A stretch of 64,000 nucleotides of DNA from an uncultured Parabacteroides sp. (GTDB lineage Bacteria; Bacteroidota; Bacteroidia; Bacteroidales; Tannerellaceae): assembly GCA_934718155.1 (NCBI GenBank), contig CAKUZF010000005.1, positions 1-64,000 of the forward strand, in the 5' to 3' direction. This document shows positions 1-9,447 of this stretch, in pieces. A model generated the notes under the pieces. The model did not search any database. It saw only the letters and a list, made by a program, of their open reading frames with translations, and was not told the DNA's origin. A program made the translations under genes and the position numbers. The first letter of the stretch is position 1. Each line of letters opens with the position of its first letter.

Positions 1-67
1 TATATATGCGCATGCGAAAAAAAAAAGCCATATCTGATAGCTGGGCGTTGGTGCGAAGTGCTGTTTT

Positions 68-102
68 TTTTGAGTTTTTTTGCTGTCAAAAAAAACTCAA
101 AA
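68..102. terminator. A/T-rich inverted repeat at the end of the HD-MsrA gene
   Basis: A perfect 14-bp inverted repeat (arms 68-81 and 89-102) encloses a short loop. The TGA stop of the minus-strand HD-MsrA gene (97-99) lies inside the right arm. The long T runs in the arm resemble a weak intrinsic terminator, but the stem has only two G:C pairs, so function is uncertain. Confidence 0.4.
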
Positions 103-1035
103 TTTTCGTACTCTGACGTGGCAATAAGGCTCGCCGCCCGTCTTGTCGTAATATCGCTGGTGGTAGGCCTCGCCGATATAGAACGCCGTTGCGGGCAGGA
201 GGAGGGTGTTCACCTCGTCGCCCCGGTCGCGCAAGAGCTGCATCACCTGTTCGGCCGTGGCCTTCTGCGTCGCGTCGCGATAGAAGAGGCAGCTGCGGTA
301 TTGCGGGCCTAAGTCAGGGCCAACGCCATCGGTTTGCGCCGGATCGTGAATCTCGAAAAAGAGTTTGCAGAGCTGCTCGTAGGAGACGGTTTGGGGGTCG
401 AACTCCACGACGACCGCCTCGACATGGTGCGTCAGGTGGAGGCGCACGTCGGCATACGAGGGGAAGGCCTCCTCGCCACCCGTATAGCCGGCGAAGGTGC
501 GCACTACGCCCTTTTGCTTGGCGAACTGATGCTGCGTGCCCCAGAAGCAGCCGCAGGCGAAGATGCCCACCTCCAGGCGAGGGTCGGCGGGCCGCTCGTA
601 GAGATCGACCTTCGAACTGGCCTCGATGGCCGCTTTCACCTTTGCCAAGGCCTTGCCGTGCTTCGCTTGCAGGTCGGGATGCGCCTTTCCCCGCGCGTAG
701 TTGTGCTGCAGGTCGTTGTATTTCACTTGCAGGGCGATCGGGTTCTCCGAGTCGATGATGCGCTGCAGATAGTCGTCGTAGCTTATGCCCTCGTCGCGCG
801 TCAGCAGGCGCAGCGCATTGACGATGCCCGTGGGGATGCCCTGCTGCAACAGGTCGTCGAATGTGTATGCGGTGTCTTCCACCACATCGTGCAGGAATCC
901 AGCTATTTTCTCCTCGTCGGTATGGCCCATCAAGCCGACGGCCAAGGGGTGAAGAACGACGGGGCTTCCGTCGCGATCCAGCTGCCCGGCGTGGGCGGAA
1001 GTGGCTATGCGTAATGCGATATCAATGGTGTTCAT
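97..1035 (-). CDS. msrA: Fusion of an SpoT/Mesh1-like HD domain with peptide methionine sulfoxide reductase MsrA
   Basis: The 312-residue protein has two domains. Residues 1-135 look like the HD hydrolase domain of RelA/SpoT and small alarmone hydrolases. His15 and His28 come first, then HD at 49-50 followed by VVED at 51-54, and a later YNDLQHN segment around 106-112. Residues 153-312 are an MsrA domain with the GCFWG motif (catalytic Cys163), a GYTGG turn, the HDPAQTD segment and the QYRS motif. MsrA reduces methionine-S-sulfoxide in oxidised proteins. There is no signal peptide, so it should be cytosolic. Start is the ATG at 1035, about 22-30 bases below a -7 box. It is divergent from ftsK. 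The MsrA call is firm; nucleotide hydrolysis by the HD half is inferred. The usual TGHAE stretch of MsrA reads LTHHVEA here, a modest divergence. Confidence 0.9.
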   Translation of the reverse strand: MNTIDIALRIATSAHAGQLDRDGSPVVLHPLAVGLMGHTDEEKIAGFLHDVVEDTAYTFDDLLQQGIPTGIVNALRLLTRDEGISYDDYLQRIIDSENPIALQVKYNDLQHNYARGKAHPDLQAKHGKALAKVKAAIEASSKVDLYERPADPRLEVGIFACGCFWGTQHQFAKQKGVVRTFAGYTGGEEAFPSYADVRLHLTHHVEAVVVEFDPQTVSYEQLCKLFFEIHDPAQTDGVGPDLGPQYRSCLFYRDATQKATAEQVMQLLRDRGDEVNTLLLPATAFYIGEAYHQRYYDKTGGEPYCHVRVRKF

Positions 1036-1063
1036 GACAGGTTTCGCTCTATTTAATATGGCG

Positions 1064-1071
1064 CAAAGGTA
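1064..1071 (-). promoter_or_regulatory. Bacteroidetes -7 box for the HD-MsrA gene
   Basis: TACCTTTG on the minus strand matches the TAnnTTTG consensus, 29 bases upstream of the start codon. I could not identify a clear -33 TTTG. Confidence 0.55.
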
Positions 1072-1084
1072 AGAATTCTATGGA

Positions 1085-1092
1085 TATTTTTG
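1085..1092 (+). promoter_or_regulatory. Bacteroidetes -7 box for ftsK-lolA
   Basis: TATTTTTG matches TAnnTTTG and lies 36 bases before the ftsK ATG. It sits only 13 bases from the opposing -7 box for HD-MsrA, so the two transcripts have closely spaced divergent promoters. Confidence 0.55.
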
Positions 1093-1127
1093 TACATTCG
1101 CGAACATTATAAGAATAAGGAAACAGC

Positions 1128-3662
1128 ATGGCAAAGAAAGCAAATACATCGAAGCAACAAGACGCTGGAACAGGTTGGATGGCCAGCATCAAGGCCTTTT
1201 TCACCAACGAACGCACACGGTTCATCTCGGGATTGATCCTTTCCTTCCTGACGATTTACATCGGTCTCTCGTTGCTCTCCTTCTTTTTCGCGGGGGCGGC
1301 CGACCAGAGTAAGATCGAGAATGTCCCGGTGAGCGACCTCTTAACAAACCGTGGATCGGTGGAGAACTGGACTGGCGTGCGCGGCGCCTACCTCGCCAAT
1401 CTGCTGATGAACCGTTGGTTTGGCATCTCCTCGTTTATGATACTCTATTTCTTGGGCACCGTGAGCGCTAAATGGATGAATATGAGCAAGGCGTCGCTGA
1501 TGCGCTGCTTCCTGTTCAGCGCGGCTACGCTGATCTGGAGCTCGGTCTTCTTCGGCTTTGTGTTCATCAAAGGCTATGAAGACACGTTCCTGTTCTTGGG
1601 CGGACAGCATGGCTATGCCATCTCGGAGGTGTTGATCAACAATGTGGGCATACCGGGCACTGCGCTGCTCTTGCTGGGCACATTTTTGATCATTGCCATC
1701 TTCACCAGCGAACGGACGATCCCCTTTCTGCAACGCATACTCTCTTTCAGCTGGGCGAAGCCTTGGATGAAACGGGTGAAACGCCCGGCGCTGCCTTCCG
1801 TTGGGTTTGGAAAGCACAAGCCTGAGCCGGAGGAGGCTGCGGAGCCGGAGGAGCCGACAGCGGCCGATGAGGAGGAGCCGGCAGCAGCCGAGGCGGAGCC
1901 GGAAGAGGACGAAGTGTTCGACACGGAGGCGGAGCTGCGACGGGCTGAACAGCAGCGGCAAGAGGCCGATGAGGAGCGCGCCGCTGAGCCACGGGAGGAG
2001 CATGGCCTCGACTTCGAGGTGACCATCGCCCACGACCCCGACCTCGTCGAGGAGGAGGAGCCCGCTGAAGAACCCGCTGCCGCCGCCGACGACGCTCAGT
2101 TCACCGTGGAGGTGCCGGCGGGCGAGGAGGAGTATGATGCCTCCATGCTGGGCGAATACGACCCGAAGTTGGATCTGTCGGACTTCAAGGCTCCGACGAC
2201 CGACCTCTTGAAGAAATACGACCAAAGCGATAAGCAGGTCAATATGGAGGAGCAGCAGGCCAACCAGTTGCGCATCAAGGAGACCTTGGAGAGCTTTGGC
2301 ATTAGCATCTCGACCATCAAGGCGACCGTTGGCCCGACCATCACGCTCTATGAGGTGGTGCCCGAGACGGGCGTGCGTATCGCTAAGATCAAGAACCTGG
2401 AAGACGACATCGCCCTGAACTTGGCGGCCTTGGGCATTCGTATTATTGCCCCGATGCCGGGAAAGGGCACGATTGGCATTGAGGTGCCCAACAAGGATCC
2501 GCAGATCGTCTCGATGCACTCGGTGGTCGCGACCCGCAAGTTTCAAGAGTCGAAATACGACCTGCCCGTGGTGTTGGGCAAGACCATTACGAACGAGATC
2601 TTTATGTTCGACCTTTGCAAGATGCCCCACCTGCTGGTTGCGGGCGCGACGGGACAGGGAAAGTCGGTTGGCCTGAACGCCATCATCACCTCGCTGCTCT
2701 ATCGCAAGCATCCGTCGGAATTGAAGTTTGTCTTGGTCGATCCGAAGATGGTGGAGTTTGGCATCTATTCGGAGATGGAACGCTACTACCTGGCCAAGCT
2801 GCCCGATGCCGACAAGGCGGTGATCACCGACTGCACGAAGGTGATCATGACGCTCAACTCGGTCTGCAAGGAGATGGACGACCGCTACGAGCTGCTGATG
2901 AAGGCGCATGTGCGCAACATCAAGGAGTATAACGCGAAGTTCATCGCCCGCCACCTCAATCCCGAGAAGGGGCATAAGTTCATGCCTTTCATCGTGGTGA
3001 TTATCGACGAGTTTGGCGACTTGATCATGCAGGCGGGCAAGGAGATCGAGACCCCGATTGCCCGTATCGCCCAAAAGGCGCGCGCGGTGGGCATCCACAT
3101 GATCATCGCCACGCAACGCCCTTCAACCAACATCATTACGGGTATCATCAAGGCGAACTTCCCGGCTCGTATGGCCTTTCGCGTGATGCAGATGGTCGAC
3201 TCGCGCACCATCTTGGACGCACCGGGCGCGAACCAGCTGATCGGTCGGGGCGACCTGCTCTTCTCGCAAGGCGGCGAGACGACCCGTGTGCAATGCGCTT
3301 TCGTGGATACGCCCGAGGTGGAGCGCATCGTGAACTACATCAGCGCACAGCGAGGCTACCCGACGGCCTTCCTTTTGCCCGAGTATGTGGGCGAAGGCGG
3401 CGACGAGAAGATGGTCGGCGGCATCGACCTGTCGGATCGCGATCCGCTCTTCGAAGAGGCGGCCCGCTTGATCGTGATTCAACAGCAGGGATCTACCTCG
3501 CTGATACAGCGCAAATTCGCTATCGGCTACAATCGTGCCGGGCGCTTGATGGACCAGCTGGAGGCGGCTGGCATTGTGGGCCCCTTCGAGGGCAGCAAGG
3601 CGCGCCAGGTGCTGGTGCAGGACGAGTATTCGTTGGAGCAATTGTTGAACGCATTGAAATAA
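1128..3662 (+). CDS. ftsK: FtsK/SpoIIIE family DNA translocase
   Basis: This 844-residue protein is a septal DNA pump that uses ATP to move chromosomal DNA and bring dif sites together for dimer resolution. About four hydrophobic segments lie in the first 200 residues (near 33-57, 97-116, 127-147 and 177-192) and anchor it in the membrane. Residues about 223-335 form a very acidic Glu/Ala/Pro linker. The motor follows: Walker A at 506-513 with Lys512, Walker B ending in Asp627-Glu628, then a gamma winged-helix domain near 780-844 for reading KOPS-like sequences. It stops 10 bases before lolA. FtsK next to LolA is also known from Escherichia coli, so this is a conserved pairing. Confidence 0.97.
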   Translation: MAKKANTSKQQDAGTGWMASIKAFFTNERTRFISGLILSFLTIYIGLSLLSFFFAGAADQSKIENVPVSDLLTNRGSVENWTGVRGAYLANLLMNRWFGISSFMILYFLGTVSAKWMNMSKASLMRCFLFSAATLIWSSVFFGFVFIKGYEDTFLFLGGQHGYAISEVLINNVGIPGTALLLLGTFLIIAIFTSERTIPFLQRILSFSWAKPWMKRVKRPALPSVGFGKHKPEPEEAAEPEEPTAADEEEPAAAEAEPEEDEVFDTEAELRRAEQQRQEADEERAAEPREEHGLDFEVTIAHDPDLVEEEEPAEEPAAAADDAQFTVEVPAGEEEYDASMLGEYDPKLDLSDFKAPTTDLLKKYDQSDKQVNMEEQQANQLRIKETLESFGISISTIKATVGPTITLYEVVPETGVRIAKIKNLEDDIALNLAALGIRIIAPMPGKGTIGIEVPNKDPQIVSMHSVVATRKFQESKYDLPVVLGKTITNEIFMFDLCKMPHLLVAGATGQGKSVGLNAIITSLLYRKHPSELKFVLVDPKMVEFGIYSEMERYYLAKLPDADKAVITDCTKVIMTLNSVCKEMDDRYELLMKAHVRNIKEYNAKFIARHLNPEKGHKFMPFIVVIIDEFGDLIMQAGKEIETPIARIAQKARAVGIHMIIATQRPSTNIITGIIKANFPARMAFRVMQMVDSRTILDAPGANQLIGRGDLLFSQGGETTRVQCAFVDTPEVERIVNYISAQRGYPTAFLLPEYVGEGGDEKMVGGIDLSDRDPLFEEAARLIVIQQQGSTSLIQRKFAIGYNRAGRLMDQLEAAGIVGPFEGSKARQVLVQDEYSLEQLLNALK

Positions 3663-3672
3663 GAGACAATCG

Positions 3673-4338
3673 ATGAGAAATAAACTGGAACATGAGTTGT
3701 GGCGACTGCTCACTACCCTCGGCTTGATCTTGGCCTTGCTGATGGGCTACTCGATGAGCGCATGTGCGCAGAATGCGGCCTCTATCTTGGACAAGGCGGC
3801 GGCTTTGTATGCGCAGTCGAACGGAGTGAAAGCCACCTTCACGATGAAAGAGTCTGCCTCGGGCGGCTCGGAGGTGGAGGGCACGATCGACATGAAGGAC
3901 GATAAGTTTCGGCTGGAGACGCCGGGCATGATCGTATGGTTTGACGGGAAGACCCAGTGGAGCTACGTGGAGCGGAACGAGGAGGTGAACGTCACCACGC
4001 CGACGGCCGAGGAGCTGCCCTTCACCAATCCGGCCCTGCTGTTGCGCACTTACAAGAAAGGCTTCTCGGCGCTGTATCAGGGCGAGAGCACGGCGCCCAA
4101 CGGCAAGATGGCCTACGACATCGAGTTGACACCCAAGAAGAAGAGCGACGTAGAGAAGGTGAACCTGCAGATCGAGAAAAACAGCAGCCTGCCCAGCCGG
4201 ATGGTGGTGAGCGCCAAGAACGGAGGCCGTACCATCGTGCAGGTCAAGCGCCTTGCGACGAATCAGAACCAGCCCGAGGGCTACTTCGAGTTTCATGAGG
4301 CCGACTACCCCGAAGCGGAGGTTGTGGATCTTCGTTGA
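3673..4338 (+). CDS. lolA: LolA-like outer-membrane lipoprotein carrier
   Basis: The 221-residue protein has an N-terminal hydrophobic signal sequence ending near the CAQ motif at about residue 34, followed by a LolA-type half-barrel domain. Typical stretches include the sequence around DDKFRLETPGMIVWFDGKT. LolA proteins carry lipoproteins across the periplasm from LolCDE to the outer membrane. It sits 10 bases downstream of ftsK and is probably co-transcribed. Sequence identity across phyla is low for this family, so the call rests on fold-level resemblance plus ftsK synteny. Confidence 0.88.
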   Translation: MRNKLEHELWRLLTTLGLILALLMGYSMSACAQNAASILDKAAALYAQSNGVKATFTMKESASGGSEVEGTIDMKDDKFRLETPGMIVWFDGKTQWSYVERNEEVNVTTPTAEELPFTNPALLLRTYKKGFSALYQGESTAPNGKMAYDIELTPKKKSDVEKVNLQIEKNSSLPSRMVVSAKNGGRTIVQVKRLATNQNQPEGYFEFHEADYPEAEVVDLR

Positions 4339-4391
4339 TCGCGGACGGCGAAAGATGGACTATTAATTTTTAATTTTTGAATACATATATC

Positions 4392-5345
4392 ATGAATGAA
4401 AAAATGAATGAGAAAGTGCGTTGCCTGATCATCGGGTCGGGCCCGGCAGGATATACGGCGGCAATCTATGCCTCTCGTGCGAACTTGAATCCCGTGTTGT
4501 ATGAGGGCTTGCAGCCCGGCGGACAGCTGACTACCACCACGGAGGTGGAGAACTTCCCGGGTTATCCCGAAGGCGTCTCGGGTCCGCAGCTGATGGACGA
4601 CCTGAAGAAGCAGGCGCAGCGCTTCGGCACCGATATGCGCTTCGGCATCGTGACGGCAACCGACCTCTCGCAGGCCCCCTACAAGGTTACGATCGATGGC
4701 GAGAAGACCATCGAGACCGAGACGCTGATTATCGCTACAGGAGCTTCGGCCAAGTATTTGGGCTTGGACGACGAGAAGAAATATGCCGGCATGGGCGTCT
4801 CAGCCTGTGCGACTTGCGACGGCTTCTTCTATCGCAAGAAGACCGTGGCCGTTGTGGGCGGTGGCGACACGGCCTGCGAGGAGGCCAGCTATTTGGCCGG
4901 ATTGGCAAAGCAGGTGTATCTGATTGTGCGCAAGCCCTATCTGCGCGCCTCGAAGGTGATGCAGGAGCGCGTGATGAACACGCCGAACATCACGGTGCTG
5001 TTCGAGCACAACACCTTGGGGCTCTTTGGCGAGAATGGCGTCGAGGGCGCACACCTTGTGAAGCGCAAGGGCGAGCCCGACGAGGAGCTGGTGGATATCG
5101 CGATCGACGGCTTCTTCTTGGCGATTGGCCATAAGCCGAACTCGGACGTGTTTAAGCCTTGGGTGCAGACCGATGAGATTGGTTATATCAAGACCATCGA
5201 CGGATCGCCGCGCACAGGCATTCCGGGCGTGTTCGCCGCGGGCGATGTGGCTGATCCTCACTACCGTCAGGCCATCACGGCTGCGGGAAGCGGATGTAAG
5301 GCTGCGATCGAGGCGGAGCGCTATTTGGCAGAGATTGGCAAATAG
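4392..5345 (+). CDS. trxB: Thioredoxin-disulfide reductase (NADPH)
   Basis: This FAD enzyme passes electrons from NADPH to thioredoxin in the cytosol. It has the FAD-binding GSGPAGYTA motif near the N-terminus, the redox-active CATC (Cys139 and Cys142), an NADPH-binding GGGDTA motif just after, and the C-terminal GVFAAGDV segment that contacts FAD. I chose the ATG at 4392; an in-frame TTG at 4377 and an ATG at 4404 are alternatives. Length is about 317 residues, normal for the family. A strong hairpin follows the stop. Confidence 0.97.
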   Translation: MNEKMNEKVRCLIIGSGPAGYTAAIYASRANLNPVLYEGLQPGGQLTTTTEVENFPGYPEGVSGPQLMDDLKKQAQRFGTDMRFGIVTATDLSQAPYKVTIDGEKTIETETLIIATGASAKYLGLDDEKKYAGMGVSACATCDGFFYRKKTVAVVGGGDTACEEASYLAGLAKQVYLIVRKPYLRASKVMQERVMNTPNITVLFEHNTLGLFGENGVEGAHLVKRKGEPDEELVDIAIDGFFLAIGHKPNSDVFKPWVQTDEIGYIKTIDGSPRTGIPGVFAAGDVADPHYRQAITAAGSGCKAAIEAERYLAEIGK

Positions 5346-5375
5346 GCCGACGGATAAAATTGCGCAGTTGAGCGG

Positions 5376-5415
5376 GAGGGCGTATCAGAATGGAGTGATA
5401 CGCCCTCTTCGTTTT
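5376..5415 (+). terminator. Intrinsic terminator after trxB
   Basis: A perfect 12-bp stem (5376-5387 with 5396-5407) encloses an 8-base loop and is followed by a T-rich run. It separates trxB from the penicillin-binding protein gene, which has its own -7 box. Confidence 0.85.
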
Positions 5416-5427
5416 CAAAATAATCCG

Positions 5428-5435
5428 TATCTTTG
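5428..5435 (+). promoter_or_regulatory. Bacteroidetes -7 box for the class A PBP gene
   Basis: TATCTTTG matches TAnnTTTG and ends 29 bases before the ATG at 5465. A transcript starting here could not use the upstream in-frame GTG at 5435, which decides the start in favour of 5465. Confidence 0.65.
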
Positions 5436-5464
5436 TGCCAGTTTTGGTAAATAGAATTGAATCA

Positions 5465-7810
5465 ATGGCTTCGAAGATAACAAAAGGATTTGTAGCCCTC
5501 ATGTGGGTGGTGTATGTGGCGATAGTGGGTGTGGTAGCGATGCTGTTTATGGCAATCGCCGATGGTTCGGTTGGCTATATGCCCCCAGTGGAACAGCTCG
5601 AGAACCCGATCGACAAGTATGCTTCGCAGGTGATCTCGGCCGATGGAAAGGCCTTGGGCAGCTATGCGCACAGCAAAGACAACCGCTTCTATGTGAAGTA
5701 TGAAGACCTCTCGCCCGACTTGGTGCGGGCGCTGATCGCCACCGAGGACGTGCGTTTCGCCGAGCATAGCGGCATCGACGTGCTGGGCCTGTTTCGGGCG
5801 GTGGTGAAGCGCGGCATCCTGATGCAGAAAAGCGGCGGCGGCGGCAGCACCATCACGCAGCAGCTGGCCAAGCAGCTCTTCTCGCCCAGCGCCGACAACT
5901 TCATGGAGCGTCTCTTCCAGAAGCCGATCGAGTGGGTGATCGCCGTGCAGCTGGAGCGCTGCTACACGAAGGAGGAGATTATCAATATGTATTTCAATAA
6001 GTTCGACTTTCTCTACAACGCCGTAGGCATCCAGTCGGCCGCCCGTGTCTATTTTGGAAAGACCCCCAAGACCTTGTCGATCGAGGAGGCTGCCACGCTG
6101 GTGGGCATGTGTAAAAACCCCTCTTACTTCAATCCCGTTCGCCACAACGAGCGCACGTTGGGCCGACGCAACACCGTGCTCCATCAGATGACGAAAGCCG
6201 GCTACCTCAGCCAGGCCGAGTGCGACTCGCTGTGCGCCCTGCCTTTGGTGGTGCATTTCACCCGTATGGATCATAAAGACGGCTTGGCCCCCTATTTCCG
6301 CGAGTATCTGCGTTTGACGATGACGGCCAAGAAGCCCGATAGGAAAGACTACGCCTCTTGGCAGGCACAGAAGTTCAGCGAAGACTCCCTTTCGTGGGAG
6401 ACTAACCCGCTGTATGGCTGGTGTAATAAGAACCGGAAGGCCGACGGCGAGTTTTACAACCTGTATACCGACGGCTTGAAGATTTATACCACCATCGACT
6501 CGCGCATGCAGCGCTACGCCGAGGAGTCGGTGCGCGAGCACATGGGCCAGACGTTGCAGCCCGCCTTTTTCAAGGAGAAGAAGGGCCGAAGCTACGCCCC
6601 CTTCTCGAAAGACGTGAGCGGCGGACAGATCGACACGATGCTGATGCGCGCCATGCACCAGACCGACCGCTACCGGGCGATGAAGAAAGCGGGCCTCAGC
6701 GAGAAGGAGATGCGCAAGGCGTTCGACACGCCCATCGATATGCGTGTGTTCAGCTGGAACGGCCCGATCGACACGCTGCTCTCGCCGATGGACTCCATCC
6801 GCTATCACAAGAGCTTCCTGCGCACGGCCTTCATGTCGATGGAGGCGCGCACCGGACAGGTGAAAGCCTATGTTGGCGGCATCGACTATAATGATTTCCA
6901 ATACGATATGGTGAACGGTGGCCGCCGCCAGATCGGTTCGACCATGAAGCCATTCCTCTATTCGCTGGCCATGATCGAGGGCATCAGCCCCTGCGATCAG
7001 ATGTTGCACGTGCAGCAGCAGCTGATGGACGAGAACGGCCGCCTCTGGGTGCCCCGCAACGCCAGTGCGAAGCGTATCGGCGAGATGGTGACGATCAAGT
7101 GGGGTTTGCAGAACTCTGACAACTGGGTGACCGCCTACCTGATGAGCCAGCTCTCGCCCTACACCTTCGTGCGCCTGCTTCACTCGTTTGGCCTGAAGAA
7201 CCACATCGACCCGGTAATCTCCGTCTGCCTGGGCACGCCCGACGTGTCGGTGGGCGAGATGGTGGGAGCCTACACGGTGTTCGCCAACCGAGGCATCCGT
7301 GTGGAGCCGCTCTACGTGACGCGCATCGAAGATTCGTTTGGTAATACGATCGCCAACTTTACGCCGCAGATGAGCGAGGTACTGACCGAGGACGCTGCCT
7401 ACAAGATGCTGCACCTGCTGAAGAGCGTGATCGACGGCGGAACGGGCGGACGAATTCGTGGCCGCTACGGCATCAAGGCCGAGATGGGCGGAAAGACCGG
7501 CACGACGCAGAACAACTCCGACGGTTGGTTCATGGGCTTCACGCCCAGCCTGGTGTCGGGCTGCTGGGTTGGTGGCGAGGATCGCTCCATCCACTTCGAC
7601 CGCTTGGCCGAGGGACAGGGAGCCAGCATGGCGCTGCCGATCTACGCGCTCTTCATGAAGAAGGTCTACGCCGACCCGAGCCTGGGATACACTGAGAGCG
7701 AGAGCTTCGAGATCCCCGAGCGCTTCGCCGACCCTTGCGGCGACGGCGAGGAGGCTGAAAAGCCCGCTACGGAGCCAGATACGGGAGGAATAGACAAAAT
7801 GTTTGAGTAA
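5465..7810 (+). CDS. mrcA: Class A penicillin-binding protein (bifunctional peptidoglycan transglycosylase/transpeptidase)
   Basis: This protein of about 781 residues polymerises and cross-links peptidoglycan on the periplasmic side. One N-terminal transmembrane segment (about residues 8-35) anchors it. The GT51 transglycosylase domain shows EDVRF-x-EHSGID, the GGSTITQQLAKQ motif and the NMYFNK region. The transpeptidase domain shows the SxxK active site at Ser492 (STMK), SDN at 551-553 and KTGTT at 677-681. All catalytic motifs are intact. The tail ends in an acidic, Pro-rich stretch. It is transcribed alone between the trxB terminator and glpK. Confidence 0.95.
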   Translation: MASKITKGFVALMWVVYVAIVGVVAMLFMAIADGSVGYMPPVEQLENPIDKYASQVISADGKALGSYAHSKDNRFYVKYEDLSPDLVRALIATEDVRFAEHSGIDVLGLFRAVVKRGILMQKSGGGGSTITQQLAKQLFSPSADNFMERLFQKPIEWVIAVQLERCYTKEEIINMYFNKFDFLYNAVGIQSAARVYFGKTPKTLSIEEAATLVGMCKNPSYFNPVRHNERTLGRRNTVLHQMTKAGYLSQAECDSLCALPLVVHFTRMDHKDGLAPYFREYLRLTMTAKKPDRKDYASWQAQKFSEDSLSWETNPLYGWCNKNRKADGEFYNLYTDGLKIYTTIDSRMQRYAEESVREHMGQTLQPAFFKEKKGRSYAPFSKDVSGGQIDTMLMRAMHQTDRYRAMKKAGLSEKEMRKAFDTPIDMRVFSWNGPIDTLLSPMDSIRYHKSFLRTAFMSMEARTGQVKAYVGGIDYNDFQYDMVNGGRRQIGSTMKPFLYSLAMIEGISPCDQMLHVQQQLMDENGRLWVPRNASAKRIGEMVTIKWGLQNSDNWVTAYLMSQLSPYTFVRLLHSFGLKNHIDPVISVCLGTPDVSVGEMVGAYTVFANRGIRVEPLYVTRIEDSFGNTIANFTPQMSEVLTEDAAYKMLHLLKSVIDGGTGGRIRGRYGIKAEMGGKTGTTQNNSDGWFMGFTPSLVSGCWVGGEDRSIHFDRLAEGQGASMALPIYALFMKKVYADPSLGYTESESFEIPERFADPCGDGEEAEKPATEPDTGGIDKMFE

Positions 7811-7836
7811 AAACCCGCAAAACAGAATATAATTTA

Positions 7837-7844
7837 TATATTTG
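7837..7844 (+). promoter_or_regulatory. Bacteroidetes -7 box for glpK
   Basis: TATATTTG matches TAnnTTTG and lies 52 bases before the glpK ATG. No clear -33 element was seen at the usual 17-23 base spacing. Confidence 0.55.
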
Positions 7845-7895
7845 GAGCCTGAAACCTAATTGATTTATATTGTTTAATCTAATTGATTGAAAGGC

Positions 7896-9395
7896 ATGAA
7901 TCCAAATAACCAGTATGTATTGGCTATCGACCAGGGCACGACCAGTTCGCGCGCGATCTTGTTTGATCACAAAGGGTCGATCATTTCAGTGGCGCAGAAG
8001 CCGTTCCAACAGTATTTTCCCAAACCCGGATGGGTGGAGCACGATCCCAACGAGATTTGGTATACGCAGTCGGCCGTGATCAAGGAGGCCATGGAGCGGG
8101 CCGACCTTGTCGAGGAGCAGCTGGCCTGTATCGGCATCGCCAACCAGCGCGAGACGACCATCATCTGGGACAGGGAGACAGGCTTCCCCGTGTATAACGC
8201 CATCGTGTGGCAAGACAGGCGCACAGCCGATTATTGCGAGCGGCTGAAGGCGGAAGGATGGGTGGAGCGCATCCAGGAGAAGACGGGCTTGGTGATCGAC
8301 GCCTACTTCTCGGCCACGAAGATCAAGTGGATCCTCGACAACGTGAAGGGCATACGCGAGCGGGCTGAGCGGGGCGACCTGTGTTTCGGAACCATTGACT
8401 CGTGGCTCGTGTGGAAACTGACAAGAGGCAAATGCCACATCACCGACGTGACCAATGCGTCGCGCACGATGCTTTTCAATATCAAGACATTAGAATGGGA
8501 TGAGGAGCTGCTCAACCTCTTCACAATCCCCCGCTCGCTTCTGCCCGAGGTGAAGAGCTGCAGCGAGGTGTATTGCGAGACGGCCACGCCGCTTTTCAAG
8601 CAGGCCGTGAAGGTGTCGGGCATGGCTGGCGACCAGCAGGCGGCCCTTTTCGGGCAGCTTTGCGTAGAGCCGGGCATGATCAAGACAACCTATGGAACAG
8701 GCTGCTTCATGAACCTCAACACCGGCTCACAACCCGTGCATTCACACAACAACCTGCTGACCACCATCGCTTGGAAGTTGGGCGACCAGCTGACCTATGC
8801 CCTTGAAGGAAGCGTCTTCGTGGGCGGAGCCACGGTGCAATGGCTTCGCGACGGCATCGGCCTGATCCCCAACGCTTCGGTGACCGAGCAGATGGCGCTC
8901 TCCGTGCCCGACAATGGCGGCGTTTACTTCGTGCCCGCCCTGACGGGGCTGGGCGCTCCCTACTGGGACCAGTATGCCCGCGGAACCATCATTGGCATCA
9001 CCCGTGGAACCACGGCCGAGCACCTCACCCGCGCCGCCCTCGAGGGCATCTGCTACCAGGTGTACGACGTGCTGCAGGCCATGGAAAACGACATCCACTT
9101 CAACTCGAAGGAGATCCGTGTCGACGGCGGAGCGATAGCCAACAACTTCCTGATGCAGTTCCAGGCTGACATCTGCCAGAACCCCGTGGTCCGTCCGCGG
9201 GTGCTGGAGACGACCGCCCTGGGAGCCGCCTATCTGGCCGGTTTGGCCGTGGGCTACTGGAAAGACATCGACGAGCTGAAGCAACAGTGGAGCCTCGATC
9301 GCGTGTTCAATCCCGAGATGTCGGCCGACGAGGCTTCGCGGCTGCTGGTCGGCTGGCACAAGGCCGTGGGCCGTTCGAAGGGATGGGCTGAATAA
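7896..9395 (+). CDS. glpK: Glycerol kinase
   Basis: The enzyme phosphorylates glycerol to sn-glycerol 3-phosphate with ATP in the cytosol. It has the FGGY-kinase phosphate loop [12 protein letters not shown] near the N-terminus, the IANQRETT segment, and the C-terminal [12 protein letters not shown] adenosine-binding motif. Length (499 residues) is normal. Start is the ATG at 7896 following the -7 box; an in-frame TTG lies 9 bases upstream. The glycerol channel gene follows 52 bases downstream, so uptake and trapping are probably co-regulated. No glycerol-3-phosphate dehydrogenase gene is present next to it. Confidence 0.97.
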   Translation: MNPNNQYVLAIDQGTTSSRAILFDHKGSIISVAQKPFQQYFPKPGWVEHDPNEIWYTQSAVIKEAMERADLVEEQLACIGIANQRETTIIWDRETGFPVYNAIVWQDRRTADYCERLKAEGWVERIQEKTGLVIDAYFSATKIKWILDNVKGIRERAERGDLCFGTIDSWLVWKLTRGKCHITDVTNASRTMLFNIKTLEWDEELLNLFTIPRSLLPEVKSCSEVYCETATPLFKQAVKVSGMAGDQQAALFGQLCVEPGMIKTTYGTGCFMNLNTGSQPVHSHNNLLTTIAWKLGDQLTYALEGSVFVGGATVQWLRDGIGLIPNASVTEQMALSVPDNGGVYFVPALTGLGAPYWDQYARGTIIGITRGTTAEHLTRAALEGICYQVYDVLQAMENDIHFNSKEIRVDGGAIANNFLMQFQADICQNPVVRPRVLETTALGAAYLAGLAVGYWKDIDELKQQWSLDRVFNPEMSADEASRLLVGWHKAVGRSKGWAE

Positions 9396-9447
9396 CCTTA
9401 AGAATTTGAAACAGAGTATCTAAACCATTATTTTTAAAGCAAACAAA

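Noticed and set aside
1341..3116. Long minus-strand open frame (591 codons) inside ftsK
   Set aside because: It lies antisense to a clear FtsK gene, reads as low-complexity Leu/Arg/His-rich sequence and has no domain. GC-rich DNA with biased third positions makes such shadows common.
5462..7594. Minus-strand open frame of 710 codons opposite the penicillin-binding protein
   Set aside because: All PBP motifs are on the plus strand. The antisense reading is His/Val/Arg-rich without any recognisable domain.
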